Part shown: piece by piece, positions 24,528 to 33,342 of the stretch
Numbering within the stretch: the first letter of the stretch is position 1
How the letters are laid out: the number at the start of each line of letters is the position of its first letter
NCBI GenBank assembly: GCA_902763805.1
Contig: CACWTN010000001.1
Span: 1 to 51,682 of the forward strand
Origin: an uncultured bacterium
GTDB taxonomy: Bacteria; Cyanobacteriota; Vampirovibrionia; Gastranaerophilales; Gastranaerophilaceae
Direction: 5' to 3'
Length of the DNA stretch: 51,682 nt
Made by a program: the position numbers and the translations under genes
The notes under the pieces: model-generated
Told to the model about the DNA's origin: nothing
Database searches by the model: none
What the model saw: the letters and a program-made list of their open reading frames with translations, nothing else

Positions 24528-27098
24528 ATGGAGAAAACGGAGATAAATTTAATCAATACTTCTGAAGTCTTGCCGGAAGACTTAACACCTGCAATGCAGC
24601 GTTTTCTTGAAACAAAAAGAGAAAATCCGGAATGTTTGCTGCTGTACAGAATGGGTGATTTTTACGAAACTTTTTTCGAAGATGCAGTTACGATGTCAAA
24701 AGAGCTTGAGATTACTCTTACGGGACGTGAGTGCGGAAAACTCGGCAGAATACCGCTTGCAGGAATTCCTGCAAAAGCACTGGACGGGTATCTGGAAAAA
24801 CTGGTTAACAAAGATATAAAAGTTGCTATCTGCGAGCAGCTGGAAGATCCAAAATTTGCAAAAGGTATCGTAAAAAGGGGAGTTGTCAGAATAATTACTG
24901 CAGGAACTCTGTTTGAAAGCAACCTTCTGAACAAAAACAGCAACAACTATATGTGTGCGGTGTATAAAGAAAAGGATAAATGGGGGTTTGCATATACCGA
25001 TATTTCAACTGGTGAGTTTAAAGCAACTCAGCTGAATTACGACACTTTGTTAACCGAACTTGCACGTATTCAGCCTTCTGAAATTATTGCTCAGGCAAAA
25101 AAACTTAAACTTGAACCGTTCCAGATAGTTCCCGAAGAAACTGCAGATTTGCCTGATGAAATTCTTAATGTGTACAACTGCTCGAAAGTTCCGGCAAAAG
25201 TTTTTGAAGAACATTTTGCACAAAATAACCTTAAACAGGTGTTTAAAATTACCTCCCTTGATTCTATAGGGTACAATGCTTGTCCTTTGGGTTTCAGAAC
25301 TGCAGCAGGTTTGCTTGCATATATATGGGAAAACATGAAGGATGGATTTCCTAAATTTGAAAGAATTGATACATATGAACTTTCCGAATACGTTTCGATT
25401 GATGCCGGAACAAGAAAAAATCTTGAGCTTACCGAAACAATGCGTGAAAAAAGCAAATACGGTTCACTCCTTTGGGCGGTTGACAAGACCGTTACAAACA
25501 TGGGTGCAAGGCTTTTAAAATCCTGGATTTGCCAGCCGTTAAAAGATTTGAACAGAATTCTGGAGCGTCAGGAAATTGTAAAACTTATTCTTGAACATTC
25601 GAATGAAAGATTTAAACTTGAAACACAGTTAAGAAATATATATGACATCCAAAGACTTTCAACAAAACTCAGCAACACAACCGCAAACCCGAGGGATTTT
25701 CTGAGTTTAAAAGTATCACTCAGTGTTTTGCCTGAGCTTGTAGAAACAGCAAAATCTATAGGTTTAGGAATTTTTGACAGAATAGAAGATGAACTTGATT
25801 CTTTGAGTGATTATGCAGATTTAATTGACAGAACTATTAAAGAAGATGCGCCTAATCAGCTAAAAGAAGGCGGTCTGATTAAAGAAGGGGTTAATGCGGA
25901 GCTGGATTACCTCAGGGATTTAATGTACAACGGCGAAAACTGGCTGAAAGATTTTGAACAGAGAGAAAAAGCACGAACAGGGATTAACATTCTCAAAGTC
26001 GGTTACAACAGGGTTTTTGGGTATTATATAGAAGTTACAAACTCAAATCTTGATAAAGTTCCGCCGGATTATATAAGAAAACAGACATTAACCAACGGGG
26101 AAAGATTTATAACAGATGAGCTCAAAAAACACGAAGATGAAGTTCTGACTGCACAGGTTAAAGCGTATGAGCTTGAATACAAGTTATATTCCGACTTCAG
26201 AAATTATTCAAAAGAATATGTGTCAATAATCCGTGATACTGCGGAATGTATTGCAGAGCTTGACGTATTCACATCTTTTGCATCGACTGCGGCAGAACAT
26301 AATTATGTATGCCCGGTTCTAAACGATGGCAACGGTTTTGTAGTCAAAAACGGAAGACACCCCGTTCTGGAACAAATATTACCGTTGGGAGCGTATGTAC
26401 CTAATGATATAGAGCTTTCGGCAAATAACAGTACAAAAACTCAGTTTATGATATTAACAGGTCCGAACATGGCAGGTAAATCAACCTACATGCGTCAGAA
26501 TGCACTTATAGCAATTCTTGCTCAAATCGGTTCTTTTATTCCTGCGGATTATGCAGAAATCGGTATTATTGATAAGATTTTTACCCGCGTAGGCGCAAGT
26601 GACGATTTAACTCTGGGTAAATCAACATTTATGGTTGAGATGACCGAGACAGCCTGTATCTTAAATAATGCAACAGAAAAAAGTCTTATACTTATTGATG
26701 AAATCGGCAGAGGTACAAGCACTTATGACGGCGTTGCCATTGCGTGGGCAGTTGCCGAATATATTGCAAATCAGATTAAAGCCAGATGTATATTTGCAAC
26801 TCACTACCACGAACTTAACGTAATGGCTAATACTTACCCTCAGATTAAAAATTTCCGTATTACAGTGAGCGAAGAAAACGGTGAGATAGAATTTTTAAGA
26901 AAAATTGTTCCGGGAGGAGCAAGCAAAAGTTACGGTATTCAGGTCGCAAAGATGGCAGGACTTCCGAAAGCCGTAATTTCCCGTTCCGGTGAGCTTATGA
27001 AGAAAATGCAGAAAGATTACTCCAAAAACCTTTCAAAAGGGAAAAAAGAAACAGAAATTAATACTGAAAATTTAACCCCTCAATTAAATTTGTTCTAG
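24528..27098 (+). CDS. mutS: DNA mismatch repair protein MutS
   Basis: Recognises base mismatches and small loops and starts repair with MutL. The 856 residues are full length. The mismatch-binding motif is DFYETF in YRMGDFYETFFEDA (about 43-56). Then come connector, lever and clamp domains and the ATPase domain, with Walker A (GPNMAGKSTYM), the STFMVEM signature, Walker B (LILIDEIGRGT) and the FATHYHEL switch. The -10 element (TAACAT with an upstream TG, 24513-24521) ends only 6 bases before the ATG and no ribosome site is visible. The mRNA may therefore be leaderless. mutL is not in the window. Confidence 0.97.
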   Translation: MEKTEINLINTSEVLPEDLTPAMQRFLETKRENPECLLLYRMGDFYETFFEDAVTMSKELEITLTGRECGKLGRIPLAGIPAKALDGYLEKLVNKDIKVAICEQLEDPKFAKGIVKRGVVRIITAGTLFESNLLNKNSNNYMCAVYKEKDKWGFAYTDISTGEFKATQLNYDTLLTELARIQPSEIIAQAKKLKLEPFQIVPEETADLPDEILNVYNCSKVPAKVFEEHFAQNNLKQVFKITSLDSIGYNACPLGFRTAAGLLAYIWENMKDGFPKFERIDTYELSEYVSIDAGTRKNLELTETMREKSKYGSLLWAVDKTVTNMGARLLKSWICQPLKDLNRILERQEIVKLILEHSNERFKLETQLRNIYDIQRLSTKLSNTTANPRDFLSLKVSLSVLPELVETAKSIGLGIFDRIEDELDSLSDYADLIDRTIKEDAPNQLKEGGLIKEGVNAELDYLRDLMYNGENWLKDFEQREKARTGINILKVGYNRVFGYYIEVTNSNLDKVPPDYIRKQTLTNGERFITDELKKHEDEVLTAQVKAYELEYKLYSDFRNYSKEYVSIIRDTAECIAELDVFTSFASTAAEHNYVCPVLNDGNGFVVKNGRHPVLEQILPLGAYVPNDIELSANNSTKTQFMILTGPNMAGKSTYMRQNALIAILAQIGSFIPADYAEIGIIDKIFTRVGASDDLTLGKSTFMVEMTETACILNNATEKSLILIDEIGRGTSTYDGVAIAWAVAEYIANQIKARCIFATHYHELNVMANTYPQIKNFRITVSEENGEIEFLRKIVPGGASKSYGIQVAKMAGLPKAVISRSGELMKKMQKDYSKNLSKGKKETEINTENLTPQLNLF

Positions 27099-27185
27099 TT
27101 TTTATAGTGTATTTATCGGTATTTAATCTTCCCGTTAAATGAAAAATATGTTATTATGCAAATAAATAACAGAAAGGGTATAACT

Positions 27186-29177
27186 ATGCAGGTTTCAAAA
27201 CGTCTTGTTATCAGAAAAGAAGTTCAGCTTGATGTTATAAAATCAGCAGAACTTTTAACATCAATGGATATCGCTATGGCAGAAGAATACTGTAAAGTCG
27301 GTGCTTTTCCCATAGGTTTGAAAAAATTCAGAGAAACCATTCCAAAGATTGTTAATGAAAACGAAAGACGAGATGTAACCAATAAATACATCAATTATGC
27401 CATGAAATGCGGACAGAAACTGGTAGAAGAAGGCAAAATTCTGGCAGCACTGGAAATGTACAGAGAAATGCTTGATTTTGAAGGTTTCCCGGTTTCTGTA
27501 TATAAGTACATTGGTCTTTGTATGAAACGGATAGGAAATGCCGACATGGCAATTAAATTCCTTGAACACTTTGAAGAAATTTCTCCTGATAAAGAAGATG
27601 TTTATATATTCCTGGGCGATCTTACATATACTGATATTAAAGATAATAAAAAAGCTATCGGATACTATGAAAAAGCATTGGAAAAATATCCGAATAACTA
27701 TACTATTTACAACATGCTGGGTCACCTGTACTCAACCTGCTATCAGGATAAATTCAAAGAAAGACAAATTTACTATCTTACAAAAGCGTTTGAACTTGCA
27801 CCGAATAACAGAATTGTTGTTAAAAACCTTGCTTATGTATACGGTAAATTCCATGAAGAAGCAAAAGCGGATGAAATGTACGCAAAACTTATGTACCTGA
27901 ACCCGACTCATTCGGACTTACACGCATACGGTGCTTATCTTGTTAAACACAAACGGTTTGCGGAAGGTTTCAAGTTCCTTCAACACAGATTCCAAAAAGA
28001 AGATTTAGGTAATGTTGCATTCCCTGAAATATTCAAATCCAAAAAGAAAAGATGGAACATGAAGCTGGATATTTCCAACAAAGTCATTCTTGTACATTTT
28101 GAACAGGGTTTTGGCGACACAATAATGTTCACAAGGTTTATTGATGAAATCAAGAAACGCTGCAGAGATGTTATGCTGGTTGTACAAAAAGAACTTGTAA
28201 GCCTGCTGAAAGATTCAGATTTGGGTGTGCCGATATACACAGAACAAGACATCCCAAATCTTAAATATGACTACTGGATTCCTATGATGGATTTACCGAT
28301 TGTTTGCGAAACAAAACCTGAAACCATTCCAAAAGCAGAAGGATATTTGAAAGTTCCGCAGGAAAAAATTAATGAATACAGAGAACGGTATATAAATAAA
28401 AACAACAAGCTTAAAATCGGTATTGCATACGAAGGTACTCTCGCAAGTAAAGAAACAAACCGTGATATACCTCTCGAATATTTGTACCCGCTAATGATGC
28501 TTCCTGACGTAGAAGTATATAACTTCCAGGTAGATGACCTCAGCCGCCAGATGGACAGAATTCCGCCGGAAGCGGAACTGATAAGACTGGGAAAAACATT
28601 CAGAAGCTGGGAAGATACCGCATGCGCTATGAATTGCATGGATTTAATGGTAACAACCGATAATGGTGTTATGAACCTGGCTGGCGCACTCGGCATAAAA
28701 ACCTTCGGTATATTTAACACCATTTCCGAATGGAGATGGTTTAAAACAGATGGTGATGACATTGTCTGGTATAAGAGCATACGACCGTTTACCTGCCCGA
28801 CTTCAGACGCATGGAATGTTCCGGTAGAAGCAATCCTGAAAGAAGTCGATAAAATCCGTTCAAAAAATGTTGTCGGCCAAATAAAAACCAACATGATATT
28901 TGCGCCGAAAAAACAGGGATATCAGCCTGCACCGCGTGTTATTGAAGAAAATAAGCAGAGCAAACAGGAACCGCAGGAGGAAATGCCGGCTAAAACAACT
29001 GCCCAAAAAACAACCGCTAAGCCTAAAGCAGCACCAAAGAAAACGGAAGAAAAAATCAAAACAGCGGCAAAGTCCGTAAAAACGACAACAAAAGCCAAAA
29101 CAACAACATCGGCAAAAGCAGCGAAAACAGAAAAAACCGTAAAACCTAAAACGAAACCAAAAAAGACAGATAAATAA
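27186..29177 (+). CDS. TPR protein with glycosyltransferase (GT9/GT41-like) domain and a Lys/Ala/Thr-rich tail
   Basis: A 663-residue, three-part protein. Residues 1-270 hold TPR units (for example KAIGYYEKALEKYPNNYTIYNMLGHLY). Residues 280-560 resemble a GT-B glycosyltransferase of the heptosyltransferase/OGT kind (ILVHFEQGFGDTIMFTRF, KIGIAYEGTLAS, MDLMVTTDNGVMNLAGALG). This type is common beside flagellar and surface-glycosylation genes. The last 85 or so residues are a histone H1-like tail rich in Lys, Ala, Thr and Pro. The ATG at 27186 follows AGAAAGGG. It lies between mutS and motA and has its own terminator. Flagellar glycosylation is an inference from position. Confidence 0.78.
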   Translation: MQVSKRLVIRKEVQLDVIKSAELLTSMDIAMAEEYCKVGAFPIGLKKFRETIPKIVNENERRDVTNKYINYAMKCGQKLVEEGKILAALEMYREMLDFEGFPVSVYKYIGLCMKRIGNADMAIKFLEHFEEISPDKEDVYIFLGDLTYTDIKDNKKAIGYYEKALEKYPNNYTIYNMLGHLYSTCYQDKFKERQIYYLTKAFELAPNNRIVVKNLAYVYGKFHEEAKADEMYAKLMYLNPTHSDLHAYGAYLVKHKRFAEGFKFLQHRFQKEDLGNVAFPEIFKSKKKRWNMKLDISNKVILVHFEQGFGDTIMFTRFIDEIKKRCRDVMLVVQKELVSLLKDSDLGVPIYTEQDIPNLKYDYWIPMMDLPIVCETKPETIPKAEGYLKVPQEKINEYRERYINKNNKLKIGIAYEGTLASKETNRDIPLEYLYPLMMLPDVEVYNFQVDDLSRQMDRIPPEAELIRLGKTFRSWEDTACAMNCMDLMVTTDNGVMNLAGALGIKTFGIFNTISEWRWFKTDGDDIVWYKSIRPFTCPTSDAWNVPVEAILKEVDKIRSKNVVGQIKTNMIFAPKKQGYQPAPRVIEENKQSKQEPQEEMPAKTTAQKTTAKPKAAPKKTEEKIKTAAKSVKTTTKAKTTTSAKAAKTEKTVKPKTKPKKTDK

Positions 29178-29180
29178 CAA

Positions 29181-29217
29181 AAAAGAAAGAACCTCATTTT
29201 TGAGGTTCTTTCTTTTT
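29181..29217 (+). terminator. Strong terminator before motA
   Basis: AAAGAAAGAACCTCA pairs perfectly with TGAGGTTCTTTCTTT around a T-rich loop, followed by further Ts. It closes the TPR-glycosyltransferase transcript. Confidence 0.9.
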
Positions 29218-29310
29218 AGAAACAGACCTAACTTCCTCTATTTAAAGGATTTAATAATTAACAAAATATAGTTTAATATACATAGAATAGTATATAATGC
29301 GGAGATAGTT

Positions 29311-30078
29311 ATGGATATATTTGCAGTTATAGGTACATTTCTTGGTATTGGCTTCATTTTAACAGGTCAAGCGATGGAAGGCGGTAACATAGGACAGTTA
29401 CTGCAAATAACAGCTGCATTCATCGTATTAGGCGGTACAACCGGTGCAATTGTTTTAAGCTTCCCGGCAAAAACACTCGCATCTGCTTTAAAATACTTAA
29501 AAGATGTATATATGCCTCCAAAAGCAGATTTTGAATTTTTAATAACCGAAATCGGCGGATTTGCAACAAAAGCAAGAAAAGAAGGTATCATTGCTCTAGA
29601 AAAAGAAGCGAATAATGCATCTGACCCGCTTTTAACCCTTGGTCTCGGAGCTGTTGCGGACGGTACGGATCCTACACTGGTTCGGGAAATGATGGAGAAC
29701 CAGATGAGCCAGGAAGAACAACAGGTTCACAACGCCGCAAAAGTATACGAATCATTCGGCGGTTATTCACCGACACTTGGTATCATCGGTGCCGTACTTG
29801 GTCTGATTCAGGTTATGCAGAACTTATCTGACCCGTCAAAACTTGGTGCAGGTATTGCGGTTGCATTCGTTGCAACAATTTACGGTCTGTTTGCCGCAAA
29901 CCTCGTTATGATTCCTTTGGGTACTCGTATTAAGTTTGTTTATCAAGATGTATTTTTATACAAAAACATGATTATTGAAGGTGTCTTATCGATACAGGCA
30001 GGCGAAAGCCCTGTATTAATCGAACGTAAGCTTCGCTCATTTATTTTAGAAGAGAAGAAGGAAGGAGCAAATGGCTAG
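29311..30078 (+). CDS. motA: Flagellar motor stator protein MotA
   Basis: Forms, with MotB, the proton- or sodium-conducting stator that drives flagellar rotation. The 255 residues have four membrane helices (two near 1-50, two near 150-205), the cytoplasmic loop with conserved charges (REMMENQMSQEEQQVHNAAKVYESFGGYSPTLGIIGAVLGLIQVM) and a charged C-terminus. GGAG precedes the ATG. An extended AT-rich -10 (TATATAAT, about 29291) lies just upstream; no sigma-28 promoter is visible, unlike fliD. It overlaps motB by 8 bases. Confidence 0.96.
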   Translation: MDIFAVIGTFLGIGFILTGQAMEGGNIGQLLQITAAFIVLGGTTGAIVLSFPAKTLASALKYLKDVYMPPKADFEFLITEIGGFATKARKEGIIALEKEANNASDPLLTLGLGAVADGTDPTLVREMMENQMSQEEQQVHNAAKVYESFGGYSPTLGIIGAVLGLIQVMQNLSDPSKLGAGIAVAFVATIYGLFAANLVMIPLGTRIKFVYQDVFLYKNMIIEGVLSIQAGESPVLIERKLRSFILEEKKEGANG

Positions 30079-31144
30079 AAAGAAACCGCCAGAAGAGCAT
30101 GAAAACCTTGAAAGATGGCTTGTTTCCTACGGTGACTTTATCACCCTTTTGTTTGCTACCTTCGTAGTATTGTATGCACTTGCGCAATCAGACGCCAATG
30201 ATTATGCAAAATTAGAAGAAGCATTAAAGAACGTTTTTGATATGTCTAACATTCTTGATGCTCAGGAAATGATTTTGGATGGTAACCAGGATATCTTCGA
30301 TCAGTACCAATCCAACTCTTTTATTCCGGGACTGATGATGGAAACAATAAGTCCGAGATACGAAGATGAAGCATTTAAAGAAATCGAAGAACAGATTAAA
30401 AAACTTAAACAGGCAGGCGAACTGGAAGGCATATCTGCCAAATTAACGGAAAAAGGTTTATTAATCACATTTGACGACAAATATCTTTTTGCTCCGGCAT
30501 CTGCTGCATTAAACCAAAATGCAAGAAATCTGCTTGACAAAGTCGGAGTCCTAATCTGTAAAAAATTCGTCCTTCACTCAATGCGCATTGAAGGCCACAC
30601 GGACAGTGAACCAATACACAGCACTATTTATCCTTCAAACTGGGAATTGTCATCTGCAAGGTCATCTTCTGTTGTACGATACTTAATACAGAGATTCCAT
30701 TTCGGGCCACACTTGTTCAGTGCCATTGGCTTTGCCGATACAAGACCTCTCGAAAATTCTTTTTCAAAGAATGACCCCAGAAACAGACGTGTTGAAATTC
30801 TCGTTGTCAAAAACAGCTACAGAGATGATTATGAACTCAAAGCTAATAATGTAATGTCTCTAACAACAGAGCAGCAGGAAAAAATACAAAAAGACAGAGC
30901 CGAAATTATTAATAAAGTTGAAAAAGAAGCTATGTCACCAGAAGCAAGACAATTATTACAGGAAAACAGGAAAAAGCTTATTCAGAAACAAAAAAGTGAA
31001 AAATTATCCAAGAAGAATATGCAAATATACATAAAACTTGAGAATGAGAATAATGCTGAGGATAAATCCGATTTACCAAAACTAGAAAAGCCGGTAATTA
31101 AGCTTAACACAAATATACCGGAAGATGAGGATTTTGGTATATGA
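30071..31144 (+). CDS. motB: Flagellar motor stator protein MotB
   Basis: Anchors the stator to peptidoglycan. The 357 residues start with a single membrane helix carrying the ion-binding Asp (LVSYGDFITLLFATFVVLYALAQ), followed by a plug/linker and an OmpA-like peptidoglycan-binding domain (MRIEGHTDSEPI, NWELSSARSSSVVRYLI, DPRNRRVEILV). An extra charged C-terminal extension of about 100 residues (270-357) goes beyond the usual OmpA domain. GAAGGAG precedes the ATG. The gene overlaps both motA and the following gene. Confidence 0.95.
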   Translation: MARKKPPEEHENLERWLVSYGDFITLLFATFVVLYALAQSDANDYAKLEEALKNVFDMSNILDAQEMILDGNQDIFDQYQSNSFIPGLMMETISPRYEDEAFKEIEEQIKKLKQAGELEGISAKLTEKGLLITFDDKYLFAPASAALNQNARNLLDKVGVLICKKFVLHSMRIEGHTDSEPIHSTIYPSNWELSSARSSSVVRYLIQRFHFGPHLFSAIGFADTRPLENSFSKNDPRNRRVEILVVKNSYRDDYELKANNVMSLTTEQQEKIQKDRAEIINKVEKEAMSPEARQLLQENRKKLIQKQKSEKLSKKNMQIYIKLENENNAEDKSDLPKLEKPVIKLNTNIPEDEDFGI

Positions 31145-31746
31145 TAACTCATGCCGTAGGTTTATCACTGGGTCCCTCCTCGTCTGTGGAGAGCGGCGTT
31201 GCTGTAATGGAGCTTGCTTCACACAAACTTATATACATAGATAAGCTGTTTTCCATAAGTGATGTTCAGTTGTTTTTCGATAATTATGTTTCTCTGAAGA
31301 ATTCCGCATTCTGCATTTCACTTCCGTGGGATAATACAATGCTGGAAGGCAAATGGCGTGTTCTTTCCAAACAATACCAGCTTATTCACAACGATGAAGA
31401 TTTGTTTTTAAACCGTGATAACTGGATGCAAAGATTTTCCACAAGGGGATGCGAACTGTTCTCAAACCTTGCAGAACAGGGTGCAGATATAACAAGATTT
31501 GAAGTATATCTTACAAGACAAAAGTTAAATTTATATTCCAACTATAAAGAACGCTCCTCTGCTGACTGTAAGTTTTTACAATCAGCTCTGAGGTACGAAC
31601 ACGGGTTTGATGAACTCCCTTCCAATATGATGCCGATGGGACAACTTGAAGCTATTGTGGGTGTATTACTTGCCGAACGAAAAATCAACAACGAAACAAA
31701 GAATATATTTGAGTTTAAAGGATTAAACGTAATTAACGCAAAATAA
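31141..31746 (+). CDS. Hypothetical protein (201 aa) translationally coupled to motB
   Basis: I do not recognise a named family with confidence. The ATG overlaps the motB stop (ATGA), so translation is coupled. The start (AVGLSLGPSSSVESGVAVMEL) and the late helix (GQLEAIVGVLLAERKIN) are reminiscent of RNase H-fold DUF429-like proteins, but the catalytic acidic residues are not obvious. There is no signal peptide or membrane helix. Because it is always made with MotAB here, a motor-associated or regulatory role is a reasonable guess. Confidence 0.7.
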   Translation: MITHAVGLSLGPSSSVESGVAVMELASHKLIYIDKLFSISDVQLFFDNYVSLKNSAFCISLPWDNTMLEGKWRVLSKQYQLIHNDEDLFLNRDNWMQRFSTRGCELFSNLAEQGADITRFEVYLTRQKLNLYSNYKERSSADCKFLQSALRYEHGFDELPSNMMPMGQLEAIVGVLLAERKINNETKNIFEFKGLNVINAK

Positions 31747-31808
31747 ACCGCAAAAAACTTTAACTACATGAATTAATTATATATTTTTTGTTAAGTAAAA
31801 TAAAAAAT

Positions 31809-31837
31809 GAACAAAAATTTTTGCATTTCGTTATAAT
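31809..31837 (+). promoter_or_regulatory. Candidate ECF-sigma autoregulatory promoter (overlapping a sigma-70 -10)
   Basis: GAAC at 31809-31812, 16 bases, then CGTT at 31829-31832. This has the spacing and bases of many ECF-sigma promoters (GAAC-N16-CGT). A housekeeping -10 TATAAT overlaps at 31832-31837. It sits just before the anti-sigma/sigma operon, where autoregulation would be expected. Confidence 0.5.
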
Positions 31838-31854
31838 AGTAGAGAGGTCAAACA

Positions 31855-32208
31855 ATGGAAAATAAATGTTCAAAATACGAAGAATTATTTATCAACTCCT
31901 CCGGCGAGGAGCTGGAGAAACATATTTTGGAATGTGAAGAATGCAAAAAGGAACACGATGTCCAGCAAAAAGTTTCATCGTTGCTGGATGAAGTCAAATT
32001 GTATTATTATGCAAAACGGAAACAGCGTATGGTAAGGCTAAGGGCTGCTTGTGCCGTTATGTTTCTGGTATTTTCACTGGTATCCGTGACAGGTTGGGCA
32101 TTAAACGACGATGATTTAATGGACACACTTAAATACGGAGATACTCTTTCTGCGGAAGACCTGGGATTTCCGGTTGATTCCGACGGATTGCTGATGGTAG
32201 ATGAATGA
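31855..32208 (+). CDS. Zinc-finger anti-sigma factor, single-pass
   Basis: A 117-residue ZAS-type anti-sigma factor. The N-terminal cytoplasmic zinc motif HxxxCxxC is H23-C27-C30 (HILECEEC), followed by a basic linker and one membrane helix (about 64-84, LRAACAVMFLVFSLVSVTGWAL). A short acidic periplasmic tail follows. It would hold the ECF sigma encoded next, with which it overlaps by 4 bases (ATGA). Unusually it comes before the sigma gene. GAGAGG precedes the ATG. Confidence 0.88.
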   Translation: MENKCSKYEELFINSSGEELEKHILECEECKKEHDVQQKVSSLLDEVKLYYYAKRKQRMVRLRAACAVMFLVFSLVSVTGWALNDDDLMDTLKYGDTLSAEDLGFPVDSDGLLMVDE

Positions 32209-32702
32209 ATTTTAACGAAATAATAAAAACAAACAAACAAAATATTAAAAACATTATCAGAATGATAACAAAACAAGATAACGAAGATATAGAACAGGAA
32301 GTATATATCAAGTTATGGAAGAACTCGGACAAGTATGAAGAACGCGGTTCTATGAAGAGCTGGGTTAATACTGTTGCGAAAAATGCATCAAAAGACTACT
32401 TAAAATCAGCCGTTGTTAAGAATGAACAGAATTGTACTGCAGACGAAGACGTTCTTGTTAACATACGCGACAGAAAGAAAAGTCCCGAAGATGCAATGAT
32501 AACTACAGAAAGGCAAAAAAGAATAATTGATGCGGTTGAACAATTAAAACCAAAGTTTAAAGAAGTAATTATGATGTGCGAAATATACGGATATACGTAC
32601 GAAGAAGCTTCTTCAAAACTTAATTGTCCGATAGGCACAATCAAATCAAGAATTTTTAATGCAAAAAAAGAACTGGCAGTTATTTTAAATGACTTAATTT
32701 AA
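32205..32702 (+). CDS. ECF-family RNA polymerase sigma factor
   Basis: A 165-residue group IV sigma factor. Region 2 is visible (DNEDIEQEVYIKLWKNSDKYEERGSMKSWVNTVAKNASKDYLK) and region 4 as a helix-turn-helix (LKPKFKEVIMMCEIYGYTYEEASSKLNCPIGTIKSRIFNAKKEL). It directs transcription of a stress regulon when released by the anti-sigma factor encoded just upstream. The Spy/CpxP-like gene after it is the likely first target. Confidence 0.93.
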   Translation: MNFNEIIKTNKQNIKNIIRMITKQDNEDIEQEVYIKLWKNSDKYEERGSMKSWVNTVAKNASKDYLKSAVVKNEQNCTADEDVLVNIRDRKKSPEDAMITTERQKRIIDAVEQLKPKFKEVIMMCEIYGYTYEEASSKLNCPIGTIKSRIFNAKKELAVILNDLI

Positions 32703-32715
32703 AGAGGTAAACGAT

Positions 32716-33258
32716 ATGAAAAAACTATTGATATTAACATGTGCAATGTGTGTTTTAACGGGAGTTACATACGCAAACGAACCGGTTAACAAGCCTGATT
32801 TTGCAAAAAAAGGTATTGGTTGCGAGCAGGTAATGCCAAAACGTCCAAATCCAGAACAAATGAAACAGATGAGAAAAGCCCATGAAGCTGCTTTTGAACA
32901 AAAATTAGGTCTTACTGAAGTTCAAAAGCTTAAAGCCAGAGAACTCAGAAAAGCCGGACACGCAAAAATGAAACCTGTTATGGAGCAGATTAAAACCAAA
33001 AAGCAGGAAGCAGAAATGGTCAGAAACTCCAAGCTCACTGTAACAGAACAAGAAGAAAAGCTTACTGCAATAGACAAGGATTTGGCTGAACTGAAAAAAC
33101 AGGCTCAAACCATCAGAAAACAAAATATGAAGGACTTCGAATCCATTTTAACAAAGGAACAGAAGAAAACTCTGAAAAACATGAAAAAAGAGGGCAGAAA
33201 GAACTTTGAAGAACACAGAAAAGAACTTCCGCCACAACCGCCGCGTGAAAGATTTTAA
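32716..33258 (+). CDS. Spy/CpxP-like periplasmic protein (LTxxQ motif)
   Basis: A 180-residue exported protein with a signal peptide (residues 1-20, ending TYA-NE). It is almost wholly helical and basic, with two LTxxQ motifs (LTEVQKLKARELR and LTKEQKKTLKNM), as in Spy, CpxP and ZraP. These are periplasmic chaperones or metal-stress sensors. It is co-transcribed with an anti-sigma/sigma pair (14-base gap, AAAGAGG ribosome site). The operon is therefore best read as an envelope- or metal-stress response module. Confidence 0.85.
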   Translation: MKKLLILTCAMCVLTGVTYANEPVNKPDFAKKGIGCEQVMPKRPNPEQMKQMRKAHEAAFEQKLGLTEVQKLKARELRKAGHAKMKPVMEQIKTKKQEAEMVRNSKLTVTEQEEKLTAIDKDLAELKKQAQTIRKQNMKDFESILTKEQKKTLKNMKKEGRKNFEEHRKELPPQPPRERF

Positions 33259-33288
33259 GGTAAGTATATCATTTAACGAACAAAACGG

Positions 33289-33327
33289 TGCAGGTTGTAA
33301 ATATTTTACACCTGCATCTTTTTTTAT
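33289..33327. terminator. Terminator between the ECF operon and yhaM
   Basis: TGCAGGTTGTAAA pairs with TTTACACCTGCA (one mismatch) and is followed by T7 on the plus strand. A shorter T run on the other side could serve the convergent yhaM gene. Confidence 0.88.
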
Positions 33328-33342
33328 TCATCTGCCCGAAAA

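Noticed and set aside
28860..29197. Two antisense open frames over the glycosyltransferase tail.
   Set aside because: They are Phe/Cys/Arg-rich mirror images of the Lys/Ala-rich tail codons, with no start signals.
29240..29310. A sigma-28-like site before motA (TAAAGGAT-N11-CAAAATAT).
   Set aside because: The -10 half does not match; a plain AT-rich -10 next to the gene explains it better.
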